Assembly: GCA_001643675.2 (NCBI GenBank)
Contig: LSRY02000070.1
Span: forward strand, 62,001 to 126,000
DNA: 64,000 nucleotides
Source of the DNA: Monocercomonoides exilis
Taxonomy: Eukaryota > Preaxostyla > Oxymonadida > Polymastigidae
Reading direction: 5' to 3'
Shown here piece by piece: positions 39,675 through 52,300 of the stretch. The position numbers were made by a program, and so were the translations under genes. The stretch's first letter is position 1. Each line of letters begins with the position of its first letter. Under the pieces are notes generated by a model. It was not told the origin of the DNA. It worked only from the letters and a program-made list of their open reading frames with translations, and did not search any database.

Positions 39675-40253
39675 GAAAAGTTCCTTTTGTTTAATTCACA
39701 GGTGAAAATTATAATTAAATAAAAGGAACTTTTCAAAAGAATTTTGACATATCACAACACAATATTTTGTGACGTCACAAATGCAACAAAAAAAAAACTC
39801 ATTTTTCTTATTATTGATCACAAAAATTCATTAAAAAGTGCATAATTTATCAATGAAAAAGTTTGGAGTTTCATGCTTGTCCTCATATGTTACAAATATT
39901 GCATTTGAATTCAAAACCTCTTCACAATGACAAACGAAGTCTGGAAAATCTGCATCTCGAAAAAAGTTTTGATTTCAAAAATAATCACCCAAATGGGGGA
40001 AAATACGGACTTTCAAGCTTTTTATGCACAAAGCACAAAATACTTGCTTCACTCATAACTTTATATCGTTTTCTCAGATTTCATAATTATTTAGATTTTC
40101 ATATCTGAAAACAAACATCATTGATATAATAACAAAATGTTTTGTGAACTCACACGTAATTCAAATGTTGTTCTCATTTTCAATAAAATTTTGGTATCAC
40201 AAAAAGTTGATCAAAAGTGCATAATTTTTCAATGAAAAATTTTGAAGTCTCAT
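39531..40253 (+). repeat. Diverged tandem duplication (two copies)
   Basis: Copy 1 begins at 39531 and copy 2 at 40015; both begin with AAGCTTTTTATGCACAAAGC. Both later carry AAAAGTGCATAATTT followed by T/A and TCAATGAAAAA (39834 and 40213), then a similar GAAGT or GGAGT segment. The first anchors are 484 bp apart and the second 379 bp apart, so copy 1 holds about 105 bp that copy 2 lacks; this matches the foldback element at 39638-39753. Noncoding. Confidence 0.7.
39638..39753. mobile_element. Foldback (MITE-like) insertion with terminal inverted repeats
   Basis: The 116-bp segment begins GATATGTC and ends GACATATC, exact inverted repeats. Inside, TTTTGAAAAGTTCCTTTT (39671-39688) pairs perfectly with AAAAGGAACTTTTCAAAA (39721-39738), and the stem extends a further 8 bp with one mismatch, leaving a loop of about 16 nt. 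A T run (39646-39674) breaks the left arm. The tandem sister copy lacks the segment, so it is best read as an insertion. No transposase is present and no clear target-site duplication is visible. Confidence 0.6.
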
Positions 40254-40584
40254 ATTCACCCCCAAATATCAAATGAAATGTGATCCGTGGTATTTTGTTT
40301 TTGTTTTATATTTCATTATTAAAAAAAAATTGTTCTCAATGCTTCAAAATATAAACATAATCATTCAAAAGTTTGTTTTTCATTTTCTGAGTTTATAAAT
40401 TAATTCCAATTATTCGAAATCCTCAAATACATGTATCAAAGGCTCACATATTGTTTATTCAATATTGTATTAATTTATCTTTTTTGTTTTTTTTTTTCGA
40501 AATCCAACTAGCCATAATAAAAAATTTCAAAAATAAAAAATAATTTTATTTAAGGTTTTCATTTGATCGCACTTTTTTTGGAAA

Positions 40585-41875
40585 ATGGATTCTCGCAGAG
40601 ATGAACTGATTGCAGAAATTAACGCAAATGCTTCTCTTTGCATTATGTGTGTAATTTTCTAAATAATATTCTTTATTCATGAACTTTTTATTTAAATTGC
40701 GTTTTAACACTTTTTTTATAAATGTTAAAGCTGCCAAGATCGTATTGATCCATCTGCTGAAATATGGAGTTGCTATCAATGCTTTCAATTTTTTCATCTA
40801 AAGTGCATTCAAAATTGGGCAATAACAAAAACTGATGCCCTTCAAGAATTAACAAATAACACTTCAAAGCAAACAGAATGGCCTTGCCCATGGTAGCTTC
40901 ATATATTTCATATTTATCATTATTTTACATATTTTATGTATCTAAATAGGTGTCATGCACCAATAAAATCAATTCCTTCACAGTATCACTGCTACTGCGG
41001 AAAAGTTAATAATCCTATTCGAAAAATTGGTGTTCTTCCACATTCCTGCGGTGGCACGTGTGGAAAAAAAAGGAAAGGCAATTGCCCCCATCCATGTCCT
41101 TTGAAATGCCATCCAGGTCCTTGCCCTCCATGCGGTGCTTTCCCAACTGGAGTTGTGTGCTGGTCACATCACAATCCCATTGCTATAAGATGTGGAGAGA
41201 CAAGTATGAATTTGGAAATTAAATAATTTTATAATTTGAATGCAACATCTTTTATCCCTTTTAACATATCGATTTTTATGATATTCAATAAAAAATCAAA
41301 GATCTTTCTTGTCATAAACCATGCCACAAACAGCTAAAATGCGGAAAGCACATATGTGAATTGGAATGCCACAATGGCCCATGCCCTCCTTGCCCCCACA
41401 AAGTGACTGTGAGCTGCTTCTGCGGGAAGCAGTCACGAATTGTTGGATGCGATAACGGGAACGGTTTGAAAAAAGAAAATGATGAATTCATTTTATTTTT
41501 TCAAAGAAAGAACTTAAAAAAAAAAAGAAAAGAAAAGAAAAAATAAAAAAAGAATATGCACATACGCATTCATTGAGTTCTTGTATACATTTGAAACCCT
41601 TTTATTTTCTCTTTAACTTTTCCTTTCCTTTCCTTTCATTTTTTTTTCATTTTTTTAATTTTTCTGTTTTCTATTTCTTTCTCAAATTTTCTATTGATTT
41701 TCCAACCGATTCAATTAAACAGCTGTATTTTCCTGTGGCAGCCCCTGTGGCCGGTTGCTCTCCTGCGGATACCACAGATGCACCCTCCCCTGTCATCCAC
41801 CTGCTCCTCATTCTTCTTCTTCTTCTTCTCCTCCTCCTTCTTCATCCAATTTCTATTCTTCTCCTTCCTCTTCCC

Positions 41876-41907
<32 letters not shown>

Positions 41908-42748
41908 ACCTCCTTCTCCCTCTGCCCTCCCTGCCCCCTCAGCCCTTCTGTCCTCAAGCGCTGTCCCTGTGGCAAGAAGACACTGGAATCACTTGGATGC
42001 ATCAGACACAGCTGCAGAGACCCAATCGCAGTGTGTGGGGGAACATGCGGGAAGAAGCTGGAGTGCGGGCATTGCTGCAAGGAGAAGTGCCATGAAGGTG
42101 TGTGTGTGTGTGTGTGGTTGAGTGAAGGAATGAGGGAATGAGGGAATGAGTGAGTGAGTGAGTAGGTGAGTGAGTGAGTGAGTGAATGATTGCTTGAATG
42201 AATGAATGAAGTTAGATAGAAAGTTAGATAGATAGATAGATAGATAGATAGAGAAAGAGAAGGGAGAAAGGAGGAGAAATAAATAAATAAATAACAGAAT
42301 ATTTGAATATGCTTTATTATTAGTATTTTTTTAAAAATCTTTTTCTTCATAAAATTCTTCGTATTTATATTTCTTATTTCTTCGTATTTATATTTGTTTT
42401 CTTTAACTTGCTCTTGCTTTTTCTCTTTTCCCTCTTTTATCCTTTTCCTTCTCCTTCTTCTCCTTCCTATTCCTCTTCTTCTTCTCCTCCTTCTTCATTC
42501 TTCATTCTTCTTCTTCTTCCACCAGGCCCCTGTCCCCCCTGCAATGAAGTGGTGCTCAGAAGGTGTCTGTGTGGATGCGAAGTGAAAGAAGACATCTGCT
42601 CTGCCCCTCCTTTCAGATGCACTAAAGTTTGATTGGTTTATTTATTTTATTTTATTTTATTTATTCATTCATTATTGATCATTTGTTTTGTTTATTTTGG
42701 ACTGTCTTTTTTTATTTTATTTTTATTTTTTTATTTTTTATTTATTTA

Positions 42749-42797
<49 letters not shown>

Positions 42798-45049
42798 TTA
42801 TTATTATTTCAATTTATTTTCATTTTTATTTTAATTTATTAACATTTTACTATATCCTATTCAACCCCATTCATTTCTATTTATTTCTATTCTTCATCCC
42901 AATATATATGTTCTATTCAATATTCCATTCTTTCCCTGTTTCTTTCCTTCTCTTCCCTCTCTTCTTCCTTCTCCTCCTTCTCCTCCTCCCCTTCCTCTTC
43001 TCCTCTTCTCCTCTCCTCTTCTCTCTCTTCTTCTCTCAGGTGTGCGACACTCTCCTCGACTGTGGCAAACACCGCTGCACTGTCAAATGCTGTGCGGCAT
43101 TCTCTCTCGACAACCCCCTTCCTCACTTCTCTTCCTTCTCTTCTCAATCTGCTTCTTCTTCTTCCTCTTCTCTTTCTTCCTCTTCTTCTTCTTCTCCTCC
43201 TTCTCTCCCCCCCTTCATCTCCCGCGCAACAGGCGACGAGCACCACTGCCTCCGCCTCTGCAACAAGCCCCTCCGCTGCGGCAAACACCGCTGCGAGCTC
43301 CTCTGCCACCCAGGAAGATGTCCCCCCTGCATCCACACTGTCTTCACCACATACATCTGCCCATGCAAACACACCGTTGTGGAACCTCCTCTGCCCTGTG
43401 GCTTCACTCCCCCCGTGTGCCATCACCCGTGCCACAGAAGAAGACCCTGTGGCCATCCTCCACAGCACCCGTGCCATTCAGATGAGAAACCTTGTCCTCC
43501 TTGTCTGGTGTTTGTGAGCAAAGAATGCTGCGGGAAACACGGGGTGATGATTAAAGTGCCTTGCTCTTCGCCTCCTGTGTCGTGTGGGTGTGTGTGTGGG
43601 AAGCTGCTTCCGTGTGGGATACACAGGTGTACGAGGCAGTGCCATGCGGGGGAGTGCTTGGAGAGGAGGGAGAAAGAGAATAAAAAGAAGGAGAAAAGCA
43701 AAGAGAAGAAGAAAATTCCTTCTTCTTCTTCTTCTTCTTCTTCTTCTGAGTGTGATAGGAGATCGCCTTCTCTTTCTCCTTCTCCTTCTCCCTCGCCTTA
43801 TTCTTCTTCTTCTTCTTCTTTTTCTTCCTCTTCTTTTGAGCACAGCATCTATTCTTGCGGGCAAATATGCAACAGAACCAGAAAGTTATGCGGACATCCT
43901 TGTAATCTTCCCTGCCACCCAATAAGACCATACAATTTATCATCATCTGCATCATCATCATCTTCTTCTTCCTCTTCCTCCTCTTCCTCCTCTTCTCCCT
44001 CCTCCTCCTCTTCTTCTTCTTCTCTTTCTCTCTCCCCAGACACCTTCTACCCTCCATGCCCTGAGTCTTCCCCTTGCCAGCACCCCATCGTCCTCACCTG
44101 CTCCTGCGGCGAAAGACGTGAAATTCGCCCTTGTTTAACCTCATCCTCTTCTCCCACTGCGTTTCAAAGACATCTTCCCTGCAATTTCTTGTGTAGAGAG
44201 AGGAAGAAACAGAACGAACTTATTCAGATGTTGGGGATAGGAGCAAGCGAGGTGTCTTCGTTGAGAATGGCTGAGGCAGTGTTAAACCCAAATGGGAATG
44301 GAAAGGGGAAAAACGCAGCTTATTTGATTTCTTCTTCTTCTTCTGCTTCTTCTTCTTTATCATCATCATCTTCTTCTCTTTCTTCTTCTTCCTCTTCCCC
44401 CTCTTCTCCCTCTTCTTCCCCCTCTTCTTCTTCCCTCCTCCTCTCCCTCCCTCGCTCCGCTGCCTCCATCGTCTCCACCCTCCCTCCCGCCGAATACCCT
44501 CCTCTCCTCCTCGAAAGCGCTCGTGCTTCTCCTTCTGTCGTGGGGAGAGCAGAATTCGAGCTGTTTCGATGGGCGCAGGAAATTGCAATGGAATGCTATA
44601 CATATTTTGTGCCCTTGTTGACGCCGTATTATTTGGGGCTGATGGAAGAGGAGGAAGGGGGAAGGTTTGTGAAGCAGGGGAGGATGGGGGAGAAAGAGGA
44701 GAGGAAGGGGAATGCTTCGGCGTCTTCTTCTTCTTCTTCTTCTTCTGCCTCTTCTTCTTCTTCTTCCCCTTCCCCTTCTTCTCCTTCTCCTTCATCGCCA
44801 TCTTCTTCTTCTTCTTCCTCTTCCTCTTCTTCCTCTCCCAATCTCCTTCTCCTCTCACACTTCTCCCCTTCTCTTTCTCTCCCTCCTCCTCCTCCTCCTC
44901 AGTTCCTCCACCTCGTCTTTCCCCCTTTCTCCCTCTCTGAAAGTTTCCGTCCAATCCGATTGACTCAGCTAATCCAGTCATTTTATCCGTATTTCACTAC
45001 TTCCTATGATCTTTCGCACATGGGGCATACGAAAGATTCATATTCTTCT

Positions 45050-45084
<35 letters not shown>

Positions 45085-47644
45085 TTCATTTGGTGGCAGT
45101 GGCAGCAGCAGTATTAATGATGGCTTCCGTGTGGCCGGGCGGAGAGGGAAAGGGAAAGCAGAGATGGAGAGGTTGAATAGAGAAATGCAAAACCCATCTC
45201 CAGAGGCGAAAGTGATACTGAGCGTGAAGCCGACGCTGCTGAAGAAGCTGAAGCTGTATCTGGTGGCTTTGATGAACAGGAGGAAAGAAGAGGAGATGGA
45301 TAGGAGAGAGAAAGAGAAGAAAGAGAAAGAGAAGGAGAAAGAGAAAGAAAATGCGCCTTTTTCTTTGACTGCTGCAACTTCTTCAACAGATTCTTCATCA
45401 CCTTCTTCCTCTTCCTCTTCCTCTTCTTCATCTTCTTCCACTTCTTCTCCATCCAAAACACCTCAGTCCCCCTCCAACACCTCCTTCTATCTCAACCTCC
45501 TCCCCTTCACTCCCTATGACATCCTCCGCTTCCTCATCCCTGCTGTGCCCTTGTCTGCTTTTGCCCACCCGCCAAACATCGCTCGCATCCATCCTTCGTT
45601 CACCACATTCGCCGATCTCTTCACGTTGAAGCGAGAATCAGGGGCAGCTCTTAGCACAGTGGTTAGTTCATCTTCAAGTGCAGAATCCAAGCCAAAGTTG
45701 AGCGCGGGTTCGAATCCTGCAGCCACCAATGCTGTTTTAAACCTTCCCATGCCAGTAACTGACAGCCTACCTCCATTGCATCCCTCTCTGTTTGTGCTGT
45801 TAACTGGATGTGCTCAGCTCACTGCGAATCATCTGAAGGCAGCTCTGTTGCCATTTGCAGGGCTGTGTATGATCAAGTGGATAGATGAAGATAGCTGTTA
45901 TGTGGTGTTTCATTCGCCGTGGCTGAGCTATGCAGCGGTGAGGCTGGTGGAGTGGAGCAAGTGGGGGAGAGGAGAGGAAGAAGAAGGGGATGAGGAAGGG
46001 GATGATGATGAGGAGGAGGAGAAAGAAAATGAAAAAGAAGAGGCAGATGATGAAGATAAAGAGATGAATGAAAAGAAAGGAGGAAAGAAAGCAGCAACAA
46101 AAAGAAGTGCAAAAGAGGAAGATGAAGAAGAGCAGAAAGGAGTAAAGGCACAATGGATTGGAGAGCCATTCTTTGATCCGGATGAATGGAGTGGAGGAGG
46201 AATGATTAGAGAATTGTGGGAGAAAGAGAAGAAAATGAAAGAAGAAGGAAGAGAAGAAGAAAAAGAAGGAGAAAGTAGAGAAGAAAAGAAGAAGAAGAAA
46301 ACAAAGAAGAGAAGTGAAATAAATGAACAACAAGAAAATGCAAATGATTTGATATTCTCGCTGTATTCAGACCATCCATTGTATCTGAACACATCGATGG
46401 AGGAGATGGCTGAGAAGATTGTTAGATTAACTTCTTCTTCATTTTCCTCTTCTTCCTCGTCTCTTTCATCTTCTTCCTCTATCTCTGCCCTCTTCCCCAA
46501 AAGCACAGATCTGCAGTGTGTTGTGTGGGAGAATGTGTTAGAAGGATGGGTGCTGCCTGTGGATGAGGCAGCGAACGATGGGAAAGGAGGAGCGATTTCG
46601 AAGGCGTTCCAGAAGGAAGGGAGGAGGAGGATGTTTGAAGAGAAGAAGAGGAGGAAGAGGGAAAGGGAAAAGGAGAGGAAGGAGAAGAGGGAGAAGAAGG
46701 AGAAGGAGAAGGAGGAGCAGAGAAAAGCTAGAAAAGAGAATGAGAAGAAAAAGAAGGAGGAGGAAGGAGGTAAAGAGGAAGTAGAAGGTGAGGAGGAGGA
46801 AGAGGAAGAGGAAGAAGAAGAAGAAGTGCAACATTTGAATTTCTTTGATGAGATTGAGTTTAAATGGCGAGAATTTCCATTTTCTGCCTCATCCTTCACG
46901 CCAAAGAAACCAAAAGGAATAAAAACCTCTTCTTCTTCTTCTTCTTCAAATCAGCAGAAGCAAGCAAATGCTTCCTCGTCCAATGGAAAAGGGAAGAGGA
47001 AGAAAGGAGAGGTGATGGATCCGACAGCCACTGAGATGTTCTCTAATGAATACAGTTTGCTCACCCGAAGGACAAAAATAGATGGGCCGACTCCATTGGA
47101 GTCGTTGTCTTCTTCTTCTTCTTCTAATTCCTCTTCCTCTTCCTCTTCTTCTTCTTCTGCTTTTGATTCTTCCTCAAAGAAGGGGAAAGCAGAAGTTGGG
47201 GCAGGAGCAGGTAAGAAAAGCAGAAGGAGCGAAGAGGATGTTGCGATGAGGCTGGCGTTGGAGGCAGAGGAAGGGAAGATGATGGGAATGCTAATCAATC
47301 AGCAGAAAGGGGAGGAGATGGATCGATTGAGAGAAGAACTGAAGAAGGAGGAGAAAGAAGAGGAGAGGAGAGAGAGAGAAGAAGAGAGAAGGGCGAAAGA
47401 GGAAGAGGCTGAGCGGCTGAAGAAGCAGAAGCTGAGGAAGAAGCAGGCGAAGAAGCGAGCGAAGGAGAAGAAGGAGGCGAAGGAGAAGGCGAACAAGGAG
47501 AGGATTCTGAATGAGAAGAAGAGGAAAGAAAGGCTCCAGGAGGAGTTTGGCGAGAGAGATAAAGTGCAGTCTATTGATGAGACGTCGAAGACAAGCACAG
47601 AAGGGAAGGCGTGGGCTGGTGTTAGTCTGAAGTATCTGATGTGA
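40585..47644 (+). CDS. NFX1-type zinc-finger protein
   Basis: Exons 40585-40648, 40730-40892, 40950-41203, 41302-41463, 41723-42097, 42526-42626 and 43040-47644; 1,907 residues, TGA stop. The N-terminus has a RING/PHD-like finger: CIMC, then WSCYQCFQFFHLKCIQNWA and WPCPWC. Repeated NFX1 fingers follow (CGKHRCELLCHPGRCPPC, CGIHRCTRQCHAGEC, SCHKPCHKQLKCGKHIC), ending with PCNFLCRERKK near residue 757. Further on come a weak R3H-like segment (FPPFSLSESFRPIRL) without the R-x3-H pair and an RRM-like stretch near residue 1291 (LFVLLTGCAQLTANHLKA), then Lys/Glu coiled coil. Family members are nuclear DNA- or RNA-binding regulators, some with ubiquitin-ligase activity. Ser tracts interrupt the finger array. 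The first intron does not fit GT-AG in frame: it must be GT...AA or TG...AG. Other introns are canonical. Confidence 0.88.
42098..42300 (+). repeat. Microsatellite-rich intron arm (GT, GAGT, GAAT, GATA, AAAT)
   Basis: The intron before exon 6 of the NFX1-like gene (42098-42525) starts with a GT repeat used as its donor, then GAGT units (about 42146-42184), GAAT units (about 42196-42211), GATA units (about 42233-42252) and AAAT units (about 42276-42294). These are reverse complements of repeats in the next intron. Confidence 0.8.
42636..42810 (+). repeat. Microsatellite-rich intron arm (TTTA, ATTC, TATC)
   Basis: The intron after exon 6 (42627-43039) carries TTTA/TTTTA units (about 42638-42663), ATTC units (about 42662-42673), more TTTTA and TTTA units, and a long TATC repeat (42751-42797). 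They complement the GATA, GAAT and AAAT repeats on the other side of the 101-bp exon 6. Confidence 0.8.
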
Positions 47645-48339
47645 AGGCTTGATGGATTGAAAATTGAATGAGCTGATAACCGGAGAATTAGATAGGCTGA
47701 TTGAAGAATCAGAGATTTTATTGCTTGAATGCATAAAATCTGTGTGAAGTTTTTCTTTTTCTTTTTCTTTTTCTTTCCTTTTTTTTTGGTTGTATTTATT
47801 TTTTATTTCAATTTTATCCTTCTTTCATTTGAATATTTGCACTGTTATGTGAAACAGATGTTTCCAACGAGCATCTTTAGCAAAGAAAAAAACAAAAAAA
47901 AAATGACAAAAAAAGGATGAATACCTTATAAAATCCAGTTGTTATTAGCTGCTGAATGCGAGCAAGCCATTTGAAAGAGAGGCAATTCCTGTGCTTGCTG
48001 CTGCCAATGAAGAATCTCTCTTAAACAATGCTCACCACATTCGACAAAAGACAAATCTGGGTTAATTTTTTTGCATGGATTTGTAGCAGTTATTAATATA
48101 TTAATATAAACATATTATTGTCTCTATTCACTTCAATGAGCACTAAAGATAAATAGCGCTGACTTCACAAAATTCAATTTGTTCACTTCATGTTTTTTTT
48201 TTTTCACCTTTGCTCAATAAGTTTGTTGAAAGTTGCTCTTATTCATGCATATTTCATTTTGTGTAAAATAAAAGTGATACACACTTATTTTTGCAAATAA
48301 ATGCAATGAAAATAACAAATTTGTTTGCGAGGTGAAATT

Positions 48340-48497
48340 CAAAATTTTTGCATTTATGAAAAAAAACTCTAATATGATCCAATTTATTTCTCCATCGTAT
48401 CATTAAACGTCCAACACTCCCAGGCATAATAATGAAGAAAAATTCAAAAAAAGAGAAAAATATCAGAAAATATTGAGTGGAACAAAATTCATAAAGC
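48340..48497 (+). repeat. Dispersed intergenic repeat, copy 2
   Basis: Resembles 57566-57721 in the same orientation: CATTTATGAAAAA, a CTCCATCGTATCATTAA / CTTCATCGTATCGTAAT core, CATAATAA, AAAATATT and GAGTGGAACA. It also resembles 20965-21123 inverted. Noncoding. Confidence 0.55.
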
Positions 48498-49012
48498 ATT
48501 AAATTATATACCATTTGATTTTGAAAAAAATGGAAACTCTCCCATCATAAATTCGTTTTCATTTGATCATTATTTTCTGATAAAATTCACCATAAACTGG
48601 CTTGCAGCGGAATTTACGACATGAAAAAAAAAAGCATACAAGTTAAATTTATAAGATCTTAATGAATTGCATCCTCAAAAAAAGAGATTTAATTGTTCTT
48701 TAGTGAGTTCGCATTATTTGCATTCCAATGAAGATTTTGATGGAAATAAAAGGAGTTAATGTTTTTGGTGGAATGTATTTCATACAAATAATTCTGAACA
48801 ACTTTTTACCAACAGATTTCTTGGATTTCAAAGTAATACAAAAATGCAACAACATGTGAAAAAAATTATTCAGATGGCATTTGCTTTCAAGCAATTATTC
48901 ACCTTAAACAGCAGAGCTACTATCACATTCATAACAAATCATATGAAAATGATGGAGCATACTGACAACTCAAACATTCAATAGACTATCGTACGAAAAG
49001 AATAATCAAAAA

Positions 49013-49291
49013 ATGAAAACAGTTTTTAACCCATATTCAAATTGCTCGAAGAACCTATTGAACTTGTTTATTGAACGCATTTCCAAAAGGAGCAAACAAT
49101 TTTTTTTCAATAACAACGAAAAGCCACAATATGAAGGTGAAATCAAAGAATATCAATTTTTTCCTGAAACCGATCAAGTGCTGACAAATGTCCGCTGCTT
49201 CAATGAGGCGATTTCCTCAATATTTGTACATCAGAGCATCCGTTTGAAGAATTCAAGCGAAGAGATAGAAAGACAAAGACAAGACTATTGA
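49013..49291 (+). CDS. Small hypothetical ORF, doubtful
   Basis: An ATG-to-TGA frame of 92 residues (starts MKTVFNPYSNCSKN), charged, without signal peptide, membrane segment or recognised motif. It ends with TGA like the real genes and is less repetitive than the spacer around it, the only points in its favour. It could be an exon of an unrecognised gene or chance. Confidence 0.2.
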   Translation: MKTVFNPYSNCSKNLLNLFIERISKRSKQFFFNNNEKPQYEGEIKEYQFFPETDQVLTNVRCFNEAISSIFVHQSIRLKNSSEEIERQRQDY

Positions 49292-49362
49292 TATCGCAAT
49301 CCTTTTTCACAAATACAACCGGATATGGGAGATCGAAAAAACAAAATGATTATAATACATTT

Positions 49363-52300
49363 TCAATATAAACTCAAATTTTCCTGATCGTTTTTGCTTT
49401 CTGAATCTCTAGTGAGTTCGCTTTCTCCACAGCAACCACTGTAGCATTCGACAGCATCTGTCATTGTCAGTACAGCAGCACCTGGAGGGAAGCGCTGGAT
49501 GAACTCGCGCTTCAGCAAAACTAAAGTGGGCCTTTGTAAGGCACACCCAAATAAGCAGCACTTGGCAACATTTTGCAATGAGAAAGCGCTTATTCTTTCA
49601 AAATTCGGTCTTTCTCCATTCACTATCTTCTGTCCTGCCATATCTGCCTCATACTCTCCAAACGGGATATCCAGAGTCAGGCACTCCCATAGCATCATCC
49701 CGATCGAGAATGCCACCGACTCCTTTGTTGCTCCCATCTTCTTGTTCATCAGAAGCTCAGGTGCCTTCCATCTCAAACATTCTTTTTTGTAATAATCATC
49801 CTCTTCAAACGCAGATGAGGGCAGAGAGTCTTCATCATCATCGCTGGTAGAAGTCACAACAGTTGACGAAGAGATGGAAGACGAGTCTGAATCATCATCT
49901 GATAAGAGGTCAGAGTGCATGACAATGCAGATGACCATATGCTCTGAAAACAAAACAATGTGGGGACTCAAACTTGATAATGTCTGAAGTGAATTTTCCA
50001 TTTCATCAAAGGAGTGGAGAGCTCCATTCGCAACCCAGAACAGGATTTGGGCAGCTGTCATCTCTCTCTCCTGAAGACTTCCAATCGCCATCTCCTTCTT
50101 GGCATTCCTTCCATGAAGCAGCATGAACAGCGAATCCCTCAGGTCCACAATCAGCTTTTCATGAGGCACCGAACATGCCATCGCATCCACCAGATTCGAC
50201 ATAGATGAGGTGGTTGGGCACAGATCTTCCCTTCGAACAAATGTTGAATCCGAATCAGTTGAACATGTTGAAGAAATGGATGGTGATGGAGTCTGCTTTC
50301 GAATTTCTTCTTCTTCAACCTTCTCCAATGCCCATTGTGGAATCTTGTCTGAGTCTTTTCCCAGGATGTATTCTGTGGAACCGCTCTCACTCAGTAAATG
50401 CTCTGATGACTCAGAGTGTCCCAAGCTTTTCTCAAACACTCTCTTCTTCATCCTCTCTTCATTTTTCTTCTCATCTTCCTTTTCTGCTCTCCTCCACTGC
50501 TCCTCAGGCGACATCTCCATTGCCACCATCTCAAATGCCTTCGGATCCTTTTTAATATTGTCTTCCACTATTATCTCCAATTCTTCTGTTCGTCTCTTTT
50601 GCTTTCTCCATCTCACAATAAAGGCTATTGCGACGATGAGAACAATCAATAATATCACAACAAGAACAATCACAATCAACAACCAATAGGATTTTTCTTC
50701 TTTTCCTCCTTCAACCACTTTATCATTTCCTGTCTTTGGTTCTGTTTTGTTCTTCAGAATCTGTGGAAAAGTCGAAGCCAATTGTTTTCCAAACAAAATC
50801 ATCACTGACACCTCTGTTTCATCTGCAATCGTTGAAATATTTTCTGATGGAATTCTTCCTATCACCTCAGTTTCTGAAACAAAACTGTCTTCCTCAAATG
50901 GATATGTCTCAACCAACTCCGCATCCCCTGTTTTGAATACAAGTCTGAATGACAAGTCACAAGGCACAAAAAGAGATCCCTTGAATTTCATAACAATATT
51001 GTTTCCATTTTCGATGAGAGATGCCTCTTTGAGCTTTGGAATGAAAAATGGAGATGACCTTTCTCCTGCTATCCCTCTCAAATCACATCTATCATTCAAA
51101 ATCCAAAGAGAAGAATTTGGCATCACTCCATCTCCGCCTTTCAAGCTGGAAATGGTCAGTGACGCTGAATCTGAACAAATGATGTTTCTCCGAGCTGAGG
51201 GATATTTTTCAATGAATGGATTGTTGTTCAAAAACTCTCCTTTCTCGATTGTCACATCTCCAGATGACAATGATAATCCGCCCGATGAAGAATTCAAAAT
51301 AATCACATCCTTCATTACCAACGAAGAATTTGCTGAATGAACAAGAGACCCATTCCATTGACAGATATCTTCAAAATCATTATTTCTCTCTTTTCCCACT
51401 TCTTTTATTTGCACTCCAATAAATTGACACGAATCCATAAAAATATCCCTTGTGCAATGCAATTCAGCAATGCTTCCTTTATCAGAGAGAGAATTGCAAT
51501 AAGAACAGGAACAGTTTGAAAGTGTTGTTTGAGCAGAAGTCGAACAAACAGAGAGAACAGAAGATCCTTCTGAATTCCTTGAGCAGTTGTTGAATGAGGA
51601 ACTTCCAATTGAAATAGAACTTGAAGAAGAATCATTTATCGTAATTACGCAACCTTCAGAAATTTTCACTCCATCTGCACATACTCCATTTAATACAACA
51701 CTCTCACATTGTCCAATCTCAAATACATCTGTTGTTGTTTCAATTTGTTCCAGTTTCACATTCATCAATGAAATCTCATCTCCGCAAAACAGAAACGTTG
51801 ATTTCTTGAATGAAAGGAATGTTATTGTGCAGTTGTCAACATGCACAATTCCATATTCGATGCTCAGCAATGTTGAGTTTAGAATAACAGCTTCAATGTT
51901 TTCTGATGCAAATGTCGAAGAAAAATCAACAAATGAAAGAGAGAGCTGGCCTTTTGTTTCATGGATAAGAGAACCGCCTGAATAGGAAAATGACTGATCA
52001 AAATTGTATTTCAATCTTTCAATCCGAACAATCCCTGTTGTTGTGATGATGTTTCCCACATCCCCATCAATTGTTGAGTTCAGATACACAAAAGCAGCTG
52101 AAGGAGATTCCAATGAGTGAATGCTAACATTCTGCACACTGCATTCTCCGTTGATGATTGTTTGCTCTGATATCAACAGCTGCGAATAGCGTGAAGGGAT
52201 GATGTGTTGCGCCCCAACATCCAATGACTCACAAGGAAAATGAAACTCTCCACATTGCTTGCTGTCTTCCGAGTTTTCATCAACAGAAGATACAAATATA

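Larger units (their letters stand above)
38329..40584. other. AT-rich spacer with diverged tandem duplication
   Basis: No gene is supported in about 2.3 kb upstream of the NFX1-like gene. The stretch contains two diverged copies of a 240-350 bp unit (from 39531 and from 40015), a foldback element inside the first copy, and several long A/T runs. Promoter elements for the NFX1-like gene must lie in its right-hand part, but I cannot point to one. Confidence 0.7.
47645..49362. other. Convergent intergenic spacer with dispersed repeat copy
   Basis: This lies between the 3' ends of the NFX1-like gene and giant receptor 2. It holds TTTTC/T-rich tracts (47750-47790), a dispersed repeat copy (48340-48497) and one small open frame (49013-49291). 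I see nothing else. Confidence 0.65.

Noticed and set aside
42098-42300. CRISPR-like or satellite array
   Set aside because: Short simple repeats without spacers, inside an intron of a eukaryotic gene.
42627-43039. N-terminal hydrophobic extension of the last NFX1 exon frame
   Set aside because: The frame is open through this stretch only because of TTTA/TATC repeats; it is an intron with a clear acceptor at 43038-43039 and no ATG start.
45928-46899. A 323-residue minus-strand Ser/Phe-rich frame
   Set aside because: It is antisense to the charged coiled-coil region of the NFX1-like gene; GAA/GAG repeats give open Ser/Phe frames automatically.
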